From positions 124,001 through 188,000 of the forward strand of contig NZ_JACTVA010000002.1 in NCBI RefSeq assembly GCF_014490485.1: a stretch of 64,000 nucleotides of DNA. Direction: 5' to 3'. The position numbers and the translations under genes were made by a program. The notes under the pieces are model-generated. The model worked only from the letters and a program-made list of their open reading frames with translations. It ran no database searches and had not been told where the DNA came from. Every line of letters starts with the position of its first letter. The first letter of the stretch is position 1. The stretch comes from Teichococcus aerophilus. Its GTDB lineage: Bacteria; Pseudomonadota; Alphaproteobacteria; Acetobacterales; Acetobacteraceae. Below, in pieces: positions 36,054-45,250 of the stretch.

Positions 36054-36848
36054 TGTTGGATCTTTCTTGGAGGACGTGGTTGCGCACGTGCCGTGCGCGC
36101 CGGCCAGCAGCGCTGGTTCCGCAACGCGGGCCGGCCTTGATTCCGGGGCGGGTCAACTCGGGACGGAGCGGCTCAGTGGGGGGCTTCTGCGGGCCGCTGA
36201 TAGGGGCGGGTGGGCCGCTGCGAGAGGCGGGGGATCTCGGGAGGGATCAGGTGGGGATAGCCGATCCGGGCCACGCTGGAAGCGGGCCGGGGGAGCCAGG
36301 CGAGAGCTGCCGGGGCAACTCCAGAAGACCTGCGGGACAACGACATCTCCTCGTCTACGCATCGGATCACCAGCCCGTCGGGGCGCGGTGTAACGAGGGA
36401 ATTGCAGTAATCATGCCAGCGCATAAATTCTTGTTTAAGAAAGGAAAATTTCCAGAACATTGCTATATAGATATTAATGTGTAATGGTTTCCGACAGGTC
36501 CGGCATCGGATCTGATAGCTGCCAATGACCATCGCTGGGCGGCCGGACGGTGGGAAGGTATGCCGGCCAAGCCTGCGCTGCGTGCCCGCTCCGATCTGAC
36601 GGCTAGCGCGCGCCTTCGGCCGGCCCTTCGAAGCAAAGGCAAAGATGTGCCGAGCTTTGTGCCAGTCATGGCGAGCCGATAACTGGGCTTGATCGCCTGG
36701 CTGTATGACCTGCTGCCTGAGGGGCCGATGATGGTTCGGCACTGGGCCAATACCTGGCGCACCGGCCGGAAGGCGTTAGCAGTTGCGCATATCCAGGACG
36801 CGGCTTTCGCCCTATTCGTCAATCGGCTTACGGGCTGGGGAGTAGGAC
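36054..36848. other. Long intergenic region with AT-rich control patch
   Basis: 795 bp between the giant gene and the AsmA-like gene, which diverge. The part from 36060 to 36400 is GC-rich and featureless to me. From about 36400 to 36485 the composition turns sharply AT-rich. TTCTT-GTTT-AAGAA lies at 36428-36441, GGAAA-A-TTTCC at 36443-36453, and CTATATAG close by at 36463-36470. This is a plausible promoter and operator zone for the giant gene. Open frames at 36689-37051 and on the other strand have no recognisable domain and are not called. A weak AAGAAAG ribosome-binding site lies before the giant gene's ATG. Confidence 0.5.
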
Positions 36849-38690
36849 GTGGTTCGATGGATCGGCGCCGCCATACTGCTCCTCGTCTTGCTGGCAGGGA
36901 GCGCCTGGATCGCCGCTGGCCGCTTCGACTTCGCCGGCCTCGCCGCCGCACGCCTGGGCGCCGCCCTGGAGCGGCCGGTCAGCGTGGGCTCCCTCCGCCT
37001 GACGCCGGGGCGGTGGATCTCGGTATCCTTGAAGGACGTCCGGGTCGATAACCTGCCTGCCCTCGCCGGGGAGCCCGTGGTGCAACTGGCGCGCCTGGAC
37101 GCCGAGGTCGATGTCTTCTCGTTGATCCGCGGGCCCGTTGTCATCCGGCGCGCGACGGTGGAGGGCGCGAAGGTCTTCCTCGCCCGTACGCCGGAAGGGC
37201 GCGGAAATTGGCAGTTCGGATCGGCTCCCCCCGCCAATGCGCAGGCCGGGGACGCCAGGGCCAGCTTCCCCGGCCTCTACGACCTGCGCTTCGCCGGTAG
37301 CGAGCTGGTCTACCGGACAACCAGCGGGACCGACCTGCATATCAGGCTGGAGGATGCACTGTTGCGCACCGAGGGCGACGACCAGCCTTTGGTGCTGACC
37401 GCGACCGGTGCCTACAACAATGTCCCGATCCGGTTGCAGGCGGACCTCGCGCCGCTGGCGGCGCTGCGCGAAGCCGGCAAGCCCTATGAGGCCCGCATCG
37501 CGGTGGCATCCGGCGAGACCCAACTGACCTTCCAGGGCGTGCTAACCGACCCGCTGAATGTCGATGGAGCCAAGGGCAATCTGGACTTGAACGCCCCGAC
37601 GTCGGCCGCCCTGCTGGCCATCGCGGGCGTGTCCAGCAACCTCGACATCACGCTGCAATTGAAGGGGCCGTTCGAGCGTAGCGGCGATCTCTGGCGGATG
37701 ACCGATGCCAGCGGGTGGCTCGACGACGCCACCTTCACGGCACCGCTGCTTCAGTTGCGCGAAGGGGCGCGCGGACAGCCGGATGCGGTCAAGGCCGAGG
37801 TGGCGTTCGGGCGGCTCGATCTCAACGCGCTGCTGGGCGAGGGGCGGCGTGGCAGCCGTTCGAACGCCGACCTCTCCCTCGCGGTCGACCGTGCACCGGA
37901 CACGCTGGTCGAGGCCAAGCTCACGGCCGAGCGACTGTTCTATGCCGGGGTGGAGGCGGATAACGTCACGCTGGAAGCGTCACTCGATAGCGGGCTGATC
38001 GCGGTCAAGGCGTTTAGCCTCACCTATACGGGCTCGCGGATCGACGCGGATGGGCAGATCGCCGCCATTGGCGAAGGCAACCGGGGCCGCATCACCGCCA
38101 AGGTGCTGGTCAGCGGCATGGAGGCACAGAGCCTGCGGCGCCTGTTGGGCATCGGCAATCTGCCGTTGCAGGGGCGTTTGAACGCCCAGTTCGCCGTCAT
38201 CGCCGAAGGCGCCACGCTGAATGCGGCCAGCCGCGAGGCACGCGCCTCCGCCGTGGTCGATATGCGCGGCGGCAGCATCTCCCGCCGCCTGATCGAAATC
38301 GCCTCCACGGACGTGCGCGGCCTGTTCCGCTCCGCCGATGGGATGACCGGCATCTCCTGCCTGGTCGCGGTGCTGGACGTGCGCGCGGGCGCGGGCACCA
38401 TCTCGCCGCTGCGGATACGGACGCAAAGCGGCACCATCGCCGGCAGCGGCAGCTTCAACGTGTTCCGGCGGCAGGTCGACCTGACGGTCTCCAGCGAGGC
38501 TTCGACGACCAGTTCCTTCGCCCTGGATGTGCCGGTGCGCCTCAGCGGTTCCATGAGCAGCCCGACGATCAGGCCAGCCCGCTGGTCCGCTGCCGGGCGG
38601 GCGGAGTTGGCAGCGAACGACAACGTCAACCGTCTGCTGCCGGAGCTGCGGCCTTTCGCGCGGCGGAACCCGTGCCTGTCCTCGCGATAG
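36849..38690 (+). CDS. AsmA-family envelope protein
   Basis: 613 residues. A single N-terminal membrane span (WIGAAILLLVLLAGSAWIAAG) is followed by the AsmA opening (RLGAALERPVSVGSLRLTPGRWISVSLKDVRVDN), with repetitive beta-rich sequence to the end and a DUF/AsmA_2-like C-terminal part (ARASAVVDMRGGSISRRLIEIASTDVRGL). Family members sit in the inner membrane, reach into the periplasm, and are linked to lipid transport and outer-membrane homeostasis. The start is GTG with AGGA about 5 bp upstream. It diverges from the giant gene. Confidence 0.85.
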   Translation: MVRWIGAAILLLVLLAGSAWIAAGRFDFAGLAAARLGAALERPVSVGSLRLTPGRWISVSLKDVRVDNLPALAGEPVVQLARLDAEVDVFSLIRGPVVIRRATVEGAKVFLARTPEGRGNWQFGSAPPANAQAGDARASFPGLYDLRFAGSELVYRTTSGTDLHIRLEDALLRTEGDDQPLVLTATGAYNNVPIRLQADLAPLAALREAGKPYEARIAVASGETQLTFQGVLTDPLNVDGAKGNLDLNAPTSAALLAIAGVSSNLDITLQLKGPFERSGDLWRMTDASGWLDDATFTAPLLQLREGARGQPDAVKAEVAFGRLDLNALLGEGRRGSRSNADLSLAVDRAPDTLVEAKLTAERLFYAGVEADNVTLEASLDSGLIAVKAFSLTYTGSRIDADGQIAAIGEGNRGRITAKVLVSGMEAQSLRRLLGIGNLPLQGRLNAQFAVIAEGATLNAASREARASAVVDMRGGSISRRLIEIASTDVRGLFRSADGMTGISCLVAVLDVRAGAGTISPLRIRTQSGTIAGSGSFNVFRRQVDLTVSSEASTTSSFALDVPVRLSGSMSSPTIRPARWSAAGRAELAANDNVNRLLPELRPFARRNPCLSSR

Positions 38691-38766
38691 AGCCTGGATC
38701 AGGCGGTCAAACAGAGACGGACAGCATGGTGCGCGAACGGATGTGGCCGCGTCATGCCCTGGCGAT

Positions 38767-39864
38767 TTAGTCCGGCCCCTTCTGGAAGTTCAGCCGGCTG
38801 GCGGCGAACCGGGCCAGGCTGGGGCTCACCAGCAGCACGATCAGGAAGCGCGCCGTCTGCATCGCCATGATGAAGGCGAGGTCAGCCTGGCTGGATGCGG
38901 CGATGATGGCAACGGAATCGAGGCCGCCCGGGCTGGTGGCCAGGTAGGCCGTCAGCGGTTCGATCCCCATCGTGTAGGTCAGCAGTACCGCCAGGCCGCC
39001 GCAGAAGCCGATGAGCAGCATGGTGGATGCGATGATGCGGGGCAGGGCGCGGGCCACGTACATCAGGATCGGGCGATTGAAGCGCAGGCCGATGCTCCAC
39101 CCGACCACGGCATAGCTTGCCGCCAGCAGCCAGGGCGGCAGTACGATGTTCAACAGGCCAAAGCCCTGAAGCAGCGCCCCAAGCACCAACGGCACCAGCA
39201 GCGCCCCTGCCGGGATGCGCGATACCCGCCCGAGCACCGCGCCCCCCAGGGCGAGGGCGAGGGCGAGGGTCAGGGCGAAATGCAGCCAGTCCAGCGGCGG
39301 GAATAGCGGGGCCGGGGCGGCCGCGATGGCTTCCGGCAAAGCCCAGAGGCGCGCCACGACGGACGCGGTCAGCGCCACCAGCACGACGCGTAGATACAGC
39401 ATGACGGCGACCAGCCGGACATCGGCCCCATGCGCTTCCGCCATCAGCATCATCGCCGAGGCGGCGCCGGGCGCAGAACCCCAGATGGCAGCGGTGCCTG
39501 GCAGGATCTGCCGCTTGGCCAGCCACCATCCCAGGATGCTGCTGACGGCAATGACGGCGGCGACGCCCACGATGAAGATGGGCCAGTCCGCTGCGATCTC
39601 GCCCAGGATGTCCGCGGTGATACTATGGGCGATGAGGCAGCCGAGCACACCCTGGGCAAGCGTGAAGGGCCACATGCCCAGGCCGAGATTGCCGCCGCCG
39701 GCTGCCAGCAGGATGGCCGCCGCCATGGACCCTAGCAGCAGCGCGGCCGGCAGGTGCAGCAAGGTCAGGCCAAACACCAGCAGGGCGGAAAGCACCACAA
39801 GAATCACCCACTGGGCGCCTTTCGGCATGAAGCGAAGAGAGGGCAATCCGCTCTGGCGAAACAT
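38767..39864 (-). CDS. AbrB-family membrane protein (putative regulator/transporter)
   Basis: 365 residues, ten or so hydrophobic spans in two homologous halves. The characteristic WGSAPGAASAMMLMAEAHGADVRLVAVMLYLRV occurs in the first half and SPGGLDSVAIIAASSQADLAFIMAMQTARFLIVLL in the second. This is the duplicated AbrB/PF05145 family, once misnamed ammonia monooxygenase, thought to transport organic anions. It is last in the leftward dipeptide-type ABC operon, 54 bp after the second ATPase gene. Confidence 0.87.
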   Translation of the reverse strand: MFRQSGLPSLRFMPKGAQWVILVVLSALLVFGLTLLHLPAALLLGSMAAAILLAAGGGNLGLGMWPFTLAQGVLGCLIAHSITADILGEIAADWPIFIVGVAAVIAVSSILGWWLAKRQILPGTAAIWGSAPGAASAMMLMAEAHGADVRLVAVMLYLRVVLVALTASVVARLWALPEAIAAAPAPLFPPLDWLHFALTLALALALGGAVLGRVSRIPAGALLVPLVLGALLQGFGLLNIVLPPWLLAASYAVVGWSIGLRFNRPILMYVARALPRIIASTMLLIGFCGGLAVLLTYTMGIEPLTAYLATSPGGLDSVAIIAASSQADLAFIMAMQTARFLIVLLVSPSLARFAASRLNFQKGPD

Positions 39865-39918
39865 CCTGGCTGGCTCAGCTTCCGGGGCTACGGGTGGCCA
39901 GGGGCGCCGTGGCGGACC

Positions 39919-40767
39919 TCATGCCGGCCGGCCCGCCAGCGCCTGCGCCAGGCGCTGCGCCTGCCGGGCGGGGTCCGGCACCGGCGTGGCGGCCAGCAGA
40001 CGCTGCGTATAGGCGTGCTGCGGGCTGGTCAGCAGCGCATCGACCTCGCCACTTTCTACCAACTGGCCGCCTTGCATGACCAGCACGCGGTCGGCCAGGG
40101 CACGGACGACGCCCAGGTCATGCGTGATGAACAGATAGGCCAGTTGCCGTTGCCGCCGCAGCCGGTCCAGCAACTCCAGCACCTGCGCACGCACCGAGAC
40201 GTCGAGCGCCGAGACCGGCTCATCGGCGATGATGACCGAGGGCTCGGAGGCCAGGGCCCGGGCGATGCCGACGCGTTGCCGCTGGCCGCCGGAGAGTTCG
40301 TGCGGCAGCCGCTCCCGGAACCGCGCTGGAGCGAGGCCGACCTGGTCCAGTAGCGTATCGACCCGCCGGCCGACCTCGCCCGCCGGCAGGCGGAGATTGT
40401 GCTGCAACGGCAGCGCGACGCTCTGGCCGATGGTGTGGCGCGGGTTCAGCGAGGCGCCGGTGTCCTGGAACACCACCTGCACCTCGCGGCGGAACCTGCG
40501 CGCGGCATCACCGCTGAGGCCGGCCACCGGCTCACCACGGAAATGGATGCTTCCCTCGCTGGGCGGCAACAAGCCCAGCAGCATGCGGCCGAGGGTCGAT
40601 TTGCCGCTGCCGCTTTCCCCCACCAGGGCAACGACCTCGCCCGGGTGGATGGAAACGGAAATGCCGTCCACCGCCCGCTGCATCACCGTGCGGGCAAATA
40701 GCCGCTGCCGGCTGCGGATGGGGAACAGCTGGCTGACGCTGCGGGCTTCCAGGATCGGCGTGCTCAT
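39919..40767 (-). CDS. Dipeptide/oligopeptide ABC ATPase, DppF/OppF type
   Basis: 282 residues. Walker A GESGSGKSTLGRMLLGL (about residue 49), signature LSGGQRQRVGIARALA, Walker B VIIADEPVSALDVS and FITHDLGVV are intact. The short C-terminal oligopeptide-transporter extension is partly kept (QHAYTQRLLAATP). The ATG at 40767 overlaps the stop of the preceding ATPase gene (four bases), which settles the start against a longer upstream frame. One of two ATPases of the importer. Confidence 0.92.
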   Translation of the reverse strand: MSTPILEARSVSQLFPIRSRQRLFARTVMQRAVDGISVSIHPGEVVALVGESGSGKSTLGRMLLGLLPPSEGSIHFRGEPVAGLSGDAARRFRREVQVVFQDTGASLNPRHTIGQSVALPLQHNLRLPAGEVGRRVDTLLDQVGLAPARFRERLPHELSGGQRQRVGIARALASEPSVIIADEPVSALDVSVRAQVLELLDRLRRQRQLAYLFITHDLGVVRALADRVLVMQGGQLVESGEVDALLTSPQHAYTQRLLAATPVPDPARQAQRLAQALAGRPA

Positions 40768-41759
40768 GCGGTCCGCCTCCAGGCATTGTCGAATTCGCCG
40801 GAGCGGCGGCAGCGGTCCGAGCCGCCGCCGGTGCGGTCCACCAGGGCGGGTTCGCCGGTATCGCACAGGCCGGGCTGGAAGATCGGGCAGCGCGGATGGA
40901 AGCGGCAACCCGCCGGCATATCCCGCGCCCCCGGTACGCTACCGGGGATGGAGAACAGGTTACCAGCGCGGCTATCCGGCCCCAGCATGCTACCCAGCAG
41001 GCCTTGGCTGTAAGGGTGCCGGGGCTGCCGGAACAGCGCGCCCACCTCGTTCTGCTCGACGATGGTGCCGGCATACATCACGTGCACCTGCTGGCAGGTC
41101 TCGGCCACCACACCCAGATCATGGGTGATCAGCAGGATGCCGAGGTCCAGTTCCACCCGCAGCCGGGTCAGCAGGTCCAGGATGCCGGCCTGTACGGTGA
41201 CGTCGAGCGCCGTGGTCGGCTCGTCGGCAATCAGCAGAGCGGGGCGCAGGGCCAGGGCGGCGGCGATCAGGATGCGCTGGCGCATGCCGCCGGAGAGTTC
41301 GTGCGGGTACTTGCGCGCGACCTCGGCCGGGCTAGGCAACTCCATCAGGTCGAGCAATTCCAGGACCCGGGCCTCGGCGCCTTCGTTGCGGCCATGGGCC
41401 CGCAGCGTCTCCGCCACCTGGCGCCCGACCGGGATCAGCGGGTCGAGGTAGCTGGACGGGTCCTGGAACACCATGCCGATCTGCGCGCCGCGGACACCAC
41501 GCCATTCGCGCGCCGAGAGCCCGCGCAGGTTGCGCCCTTCCAGCCAGATATCGCCACCAGCGATCCGTGCATGCGGGGAGGGAAACAGGTTGAGGATGGC
41601 GAAGGCGGACATCGACTTGCCGCTGCCGCTCTCCCCCACCAGCCCCACCGCCTCGCCACGGCCGACGGAGAAGGACACGCCTTCCACCACGCGCAGCTTC
41701 TCCCGCCCGGCGGCGATCTCAACCGAGAGGTCACGCACCTCGAGCAACGGCGCGCTCAC
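40764..41759 (-). CDS. Dipeptide/oligopeptide ABC ATPase, DppD/OppD type
   Basis: 331 residues. Walker A GESGSGKSMSAFAIL, signature LSGGMRQRILIAAALAL and Walker B LLIADEPTTALDVT are present. The DppD-type C-terminus follows, with GCRFHPRCPIFQPGLCDTGEPAL, the Cys-containing oligopeptide/dipeptide extension that can hold an iron-sulfur cluster in some members. It overlaps both neighbours by four bases. Confidence 0.93.
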   Translation of the reverse strand: MSAPLLEVRDLSVEIAAGREKLRVVEGVSFSVGRGEAVGLVGESGSGKSMSAFAILNLFPSPHARIAGGDIWLEGRNLRGLSAREWRGVRGAQIGMVFQDPSSYLDPLIPVGRQVAETLRAHGRNEGAEARVLELLDLMELPSPAEVARKYPHELSGGMRQRILIAAALALRPALLIADEPTTALDVTVQAGILDLLTRLRVELDLGILLITHDLGVVAETCQQVHVMYAGTIVEQNEVGALFRQPRHPYSQGLLGSMLGPDSRAGNLFSIPGSVPGARDMPAGCRFHPRCPIFQPGLCDTGEPALVDRTGGGSDRCRRSGEFDNAWRRTA

Positions 41760-42637
41760 GACCGCACCCGGCTGCGCGGGTTCAGCGCATCATTCAAGGC
41801 ATCGCCCAGCACGTTGAAGGACAGCACCGTCAATGCGATGGCCAGGCCGGGGAACAGCGACATCCACCAGGCGATGCGAAGATATTGCTGCGCCTCGTTC
41901 AGCATGCTGCCCCAGGAGATGTGGTTCGGGTCGCCCAGGCCGAAGAAGCCTAGCCCGGCTTCCAGCAGGATGGCGGCGGCGACATCCAGCGAGCCGGTGA
42001 CGATGATCGGCGCCGCGACGTTGGGCAGGATCTCCCGCAGCAGCAAGGCGCGGTCCCCCATGCCGCCGACGCGGGCGGCATCGACGAAGGGCTGTTGCCG
42101 GAGGCTGGAGACCGACGCGCGGACCAGCCGCGCCGTCTGCGGCCAGGACAGGATGGCGATGACAAAGATCACCTTCCAGAGGCCGGAGCCGAACAGCGCG
42201 ATGACGATCAGCGCCAGGACGAAGCGCGGCAGCGTCTGGAAGAATTCAGAGACGCGCATCAGCACCGTGTCGACCCAGCCGCCGTAATACCCGGCCAGAC
42301 CGCCGACGACGACACCGATGGAGACGGCGAACAGGGCGGTGACCAGCCCCACCATCAGCGAGACCCGGGCGCCATAGACGGTCTGCGCCCAGACATCGCG
42401 GCCGAGATCGTCCGTGCCCAACCAGTGGCCGGGCGAGAGCGGCGGCAGCATGGCATCATCGCCGCCGACCATCGGGTCGTGCCCGGCCACGAACGGGGCC
42501 AGCGCGGCGAGCAGGATGACCAGCCCGATGAAGCCCAGCGCCAGCATGGCGGTGCGGGAGCGGCAAAGGCGGCGCAGGAAGCCGGGTCCGCGCGAGGTGG
42601 CGATGGCTTCGGCCTGTGGGTTGAGCGGCGCGCTCAT
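41756..42637 (-). CDS. Dipeptide ABC permease, DppC type
   Basis: 293 residues. The N-terminal SRTAMLALGFIGLVILLAALAPFVAGHDP is followed by LGTDDLGRDVWAQTVYGARVSLMVG, the DppC/OppC signature, and an EAA loop VDAARVGGMGDRALLLREILPNVAAP. Six spans are expected. The start at MSAPLNPQ fits the four-base overlap with DppB; the longer frame runs into the DppB gene. Confidence 0.92.
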   Translation of the reverse strand: MSAPLNPQAEAIATSRGPGFLRRLCRSRTAMLALGFIGLVILLAALAPFVAGHDPMVGGDDAMLPPLSPGHWLGTDDLGRDVWAQTVYGARVSLMVGLVTALFAVSIGVVVGGLAGYYGGWVDTVLMRVSEFFQTLPRFVLALIVIALFGSGLWKVIFVIAILSWPQTARLVRASVSSLRQQPFVDAARVGGMGDRALLLREILPNVAAPIIVTGSLDVAAAILLEAGLGFFGLGDPNHISWGSMLNEAQQYLRIAWWMSLFPGLAIALTVLSFNVLGDALNDALNPRSRVRS

Positions 42638-43614
42638 CGGTCGCCCACCCGCGGGTCGATGGCGCGGTGCAGGATGTCGGTCGCCAGGTTGGCGAGGACG
42701 ACGGTGACGGACACCATCAGCAGGATGGCCATCATCACCGGGTAGTCGCGGCGGGAAATGCTGTCGAACAACAGTCTGCCGATGCCGGGCCAACCAAATA
42801 CGGTTTCGATCAGCGCCGAGCCGGCCAGGATGAAGCCGAGATTATAGCCGATGACGGTGATGACCGGTGCCGCCGCGTTGCGCAGCGCATGGGTGATCAT
42901 CACGCTGGTCTCTGACGCACCACGCGAGCGCGCGGCCAGGATGAAGTCGGCGCTCAGCACTTCCAGCATCGCCGCGCGGGTGATGCGCGCGATGAGCGCC
43001 AGGTAGCGGAAGGAGAGAGCAAGGGCCGGCAGCAGCAGGTAGCGCAAATGGTCCAGAAAGCCGGCGAAGCCTTCCGGCGCGCCGCGGACCGACATGTTGC
43101 CCTGCGACGGCAACCAGCCGAGCCAGATGGAGAAGACCAGGATCAGCAACTGGCCCAGCCAGAAATCCGGAATGGAATAGCCGGTGGAGGCGATGCCCTG
43201 CACGCCGGAATCCAGCCAGCTGCCACGCCAGCGCGCCGCCAGCATGCCCAGCGCGATGCCAAGCAGCGAGGCTAGTAGCAGCGCCGTCAGCGTCAGTTCC
43301 AGCGTGGCGGCCAGCCGGCCGAGGATCAGCGTGGACACCGGCTGGCGGTTGGCGAAGGAGTAGCCGAGGTCACCGGTCAACACGTGGCCGAGATAGCGCA
43401 TCAGCTGCACGTAGATCGGCTGGTCCAGCCCGAACTCGCGCTTCACCTGCTCGACATAGCCGGGCGGCGCGGGGAAGTCGCCGACCAGGATGGTCACCGG
43501 GTCGCCGGGCGTGGCGGCGATCAGCACGAAGTTCAGTACCACCACGCAGAACAGCAGCGGCACGGCGTGCAACAGCCGCCGTGCCACGAACCACATCAAG
43601 GCACCGGCTCTCAT
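42634..43614 (-). CDS. Dipeptide ABC permease, DppB type
   Basis: 326 residues, six spans, with the usual GDP segment (ATPGDPVTIL) and QVKREFGLDQPIYVQLMRYLGHVLTGDLGYSF. The EAA-like loop LEVLSADFILAARSRGASETSVMITHALRNAAAP and the end FDSISRRDYPVMMAILLMVSVTVVLANLATDILHRAIDPR are both typical. It follows the binding-protein gene by 33 bp. Confidence 0.93.
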   Translation of the reverse strand: MRAGALMWFVARRLLHAVPLLFCVVVLNFVLIAATPGDPVTILVGDFPAPPGYVEQVKREFGLDQPIYVQLMRYLGHVLTGDLGYSFANRQPVSTLILGRLAATLELTLTALLLASLLGIALGMLAARWRGSWLDSGVQGIASTGYSIPDFWLGQLLILVFSIWLGWLPSQGNMSVRGAPEGFAGFLDHLRYLLLPALALSFRYLALIARITRAAMLEVLSADFILAARSRGASETSVMITHALRNAAAPVITVIGYNLGFILAGSALIETVFGWPGIGRLLFDSISRRDYPVMMAILLMVSVTVVLANLATDILHRAIDPRVGDR

Positions 43615-43647
43615 TGACCCGGCCGCCTGTACTGCCTCAGTGACAAC

Positions 43648-45231
43648 TCAGTTCCCCTGAATGCGAACGCCGGCCCAGCGATCGCGCGCATCGACCGAGC
43701 TCCACAGGCCGGATACGCGCTTGGTGGCGACGTTCACCGTTTCCTCGTCGAACAGCACGAGGCTAGGCAGATCCTCGTTCAGGATGACCTGCAATTCCTT
43801 GTACAGCGCGGCGCGGCGGTCCCGGTCCGGCGCCGTGGCGGCCTCGGCCAGCAGCTCGTCCACCTTGGGATTGGAATAGCCGGAGGCATTGTTGTTGGTG
43901 CCGCTGGTGGTGGTCGCGTACAGGCGGGTGTAGCCGATGGCGGGGTCGCCGGCGGAGAAGAACGACTGCAGCGTGATGTCGAACTCGCGCTTGGCGAAGA
44001 CGCGGTCCAGCATCACGGAGCGTTCCAGCGGCTCCAACTGCACATCCATGCCGATGGCGCGGAGATTTTCGCGGATGATCTGCGCCTCGCTGCGCAATTG
44101 CGGCCGCGCGGCATCGAACACCATGCGGATGGGCGAGCCGTCATAGCCCGCCTTCTCCAGCAATGCCTTCGCCTTGGTGGCGTCCAGCGGGTACTTCTTG
44201 TCGTAGCTGACATCGGCATTGACCAGCCACTTGAAGCCATCGCCGAACGCGCCGACGCCGGGGCGGGCGATGCCGCGCATCACCTGTTGCACCAAACGCG
44301 GCCGGTCCACCGCCATGGCCACCGCCTGCCGCGCTTCCTTCTGCGCGAAGACGGGCGACTTGGTGTTGAACATGGCGAACCAGATGGCCGGGATGTTGAT
44401 GCCCTGGCGGTTCTGCAGGCTGGCATCCCGCATCAGCCGGGGCAGGTCGGGCTTGGGCATGTAGAAGTCGCTGACCACGTCCAGCTCGCCCGTCTGCAGG
44501 CCGGCGGAGCGGTTGGCGGCTTGCGGCACGATCTGGAACACCACTTCGGCCAGGTACGGCTTGGGCTTGTCCCAATAGTTCTCGTTGCGGGTCAGGCGGA
44601 TATTGGCACCGCGGTTCCATTCCTGAAACTTGAACGGGCCGGTGCCGACGGGCGCCTGGCTGGCCGGCGCGGCGGGAATGTTAGTGCCCTCGAACAGGTG
44701 CTTCGGCAGGATCGGCGCGTCGAACACCGTCATCTGCACCAGGAAGGGGGCATAGCCGCGCTGCAGGCGGAATACCGCCGTGTGGTCGTCCGGCGTCTCG
44801 ATCACGGCGCCCAGGCTCTTCAGCACGGCGGCCATGCGGGGGTGCAGCTTGCCCAGCACCTCGTCGAAGGTGAACTTCACGTCGGCCGCGGTGAAGGGCT
44901 TGCCGTCATGCCAGGTGACACCCTGGCGCAGCTTGAAGCTGTAGGTACGGCCATCCGACGCCGCCTCCCAGCTCGTCGCCAGGGAGGGCTGCGGCGTGGA
45001 TTCGACATCCAGCCAGACCAGGCTCTCATAGATCTTGGCGGCGATTTCGCCGGTCGCGTAATCGGTCGAGATGCCGGGGTTCAGCGTCGGAGGGTCGTTG
45101 TCGATGGCGGCGACGACGGTGCCGCTGCCACCGGTTGCATGGCCCAGGCCCGGCCGCAGGGCGAGGCCCGCGAAAGCCAGGGCGCCCAGCGCCTGCCGCC
45201 GCCCGAAGGCCAGCTTGTCGATCCGCGTCAT
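43648..45231 (-). CDS. Peptide-type ABC periplasmic binding protein
   Basis: 527 residues, SBP family 5. The N-terminus has RRQALGALAFAGLALRPGLGHATGG, a Tat-like signal (RR followed by a modest hydrophobic stretch). YDPPTLNPG-like NDPPTLNPGISTD, the SYSFKLRQGVTWHDGKPFTAADVKFTFDEV segment and APVGTGPFKFQEWNRG identify the family. It binds a peptide, glutathione-like or other amide ligand. The start at 45231 is preferred, since upstream in-frame sequence overlaps the amidohydrolase gene. Linkage to an amidohydrolase suggests an N-acyl or peptide ligand. Confidence 0.92.
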   Translation of the reverse strand: MTRIDKLAFGRRQALGALAFAGLALRPGLGHATGGSGTVVAAIDNDPPTLNPGISTDYATGEIAAKIYESLVWLDVESTPQPSLATSWEAASDGRTYSFKLRQGVTWHDGKPFTAADVKFTFDEVLGKLHPRMAAVLKSLGAVIETPDDHTAVFRLQRGYAPFLVQMTVFDAPILPKHLFEGTNIPAAPASQAPVGTGPFKFQEWNRGANIRLTRNENYWDKPKPYLAEVVFQIVPQAANRSAGLQTGELDVVSDFYMPKPDLPRLMRDASLQNRQGINIPAIWFAMFNTKSPVFAQKEARQAVAMAVDRPRLVQQVMRGIARPGVGAFGDGFKWLVNADVSYDKKYPLDATKAKALLEKAGYDGSPIRMVFDAARPQLRSEAQIIRENLRAIGMDVQLEPLERSVMLDRVFAKREFDITLQSFFSAGDPAIGYTRLYATTTSGTNNNASGYSNPKVDELLAEAATAPDRDRRAALYKELQVILNEDLPSLVLFDEETVNVATKRVSGLWSSVDARDRWAGVRIQGN

Positions 45232-45250
45232 GAGACTTTTCCTTGCCTGA

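Noticed and set aside
36689-37051. Open frame beginning MIAWLYDLLPEGP upstream of and overlapping the AsmA gene
   Set aside because: The first residues look vaguely protein-like, but the frame dissolves into Arg-rich shadow of the AsmA gene; I could not support a broken gene there.
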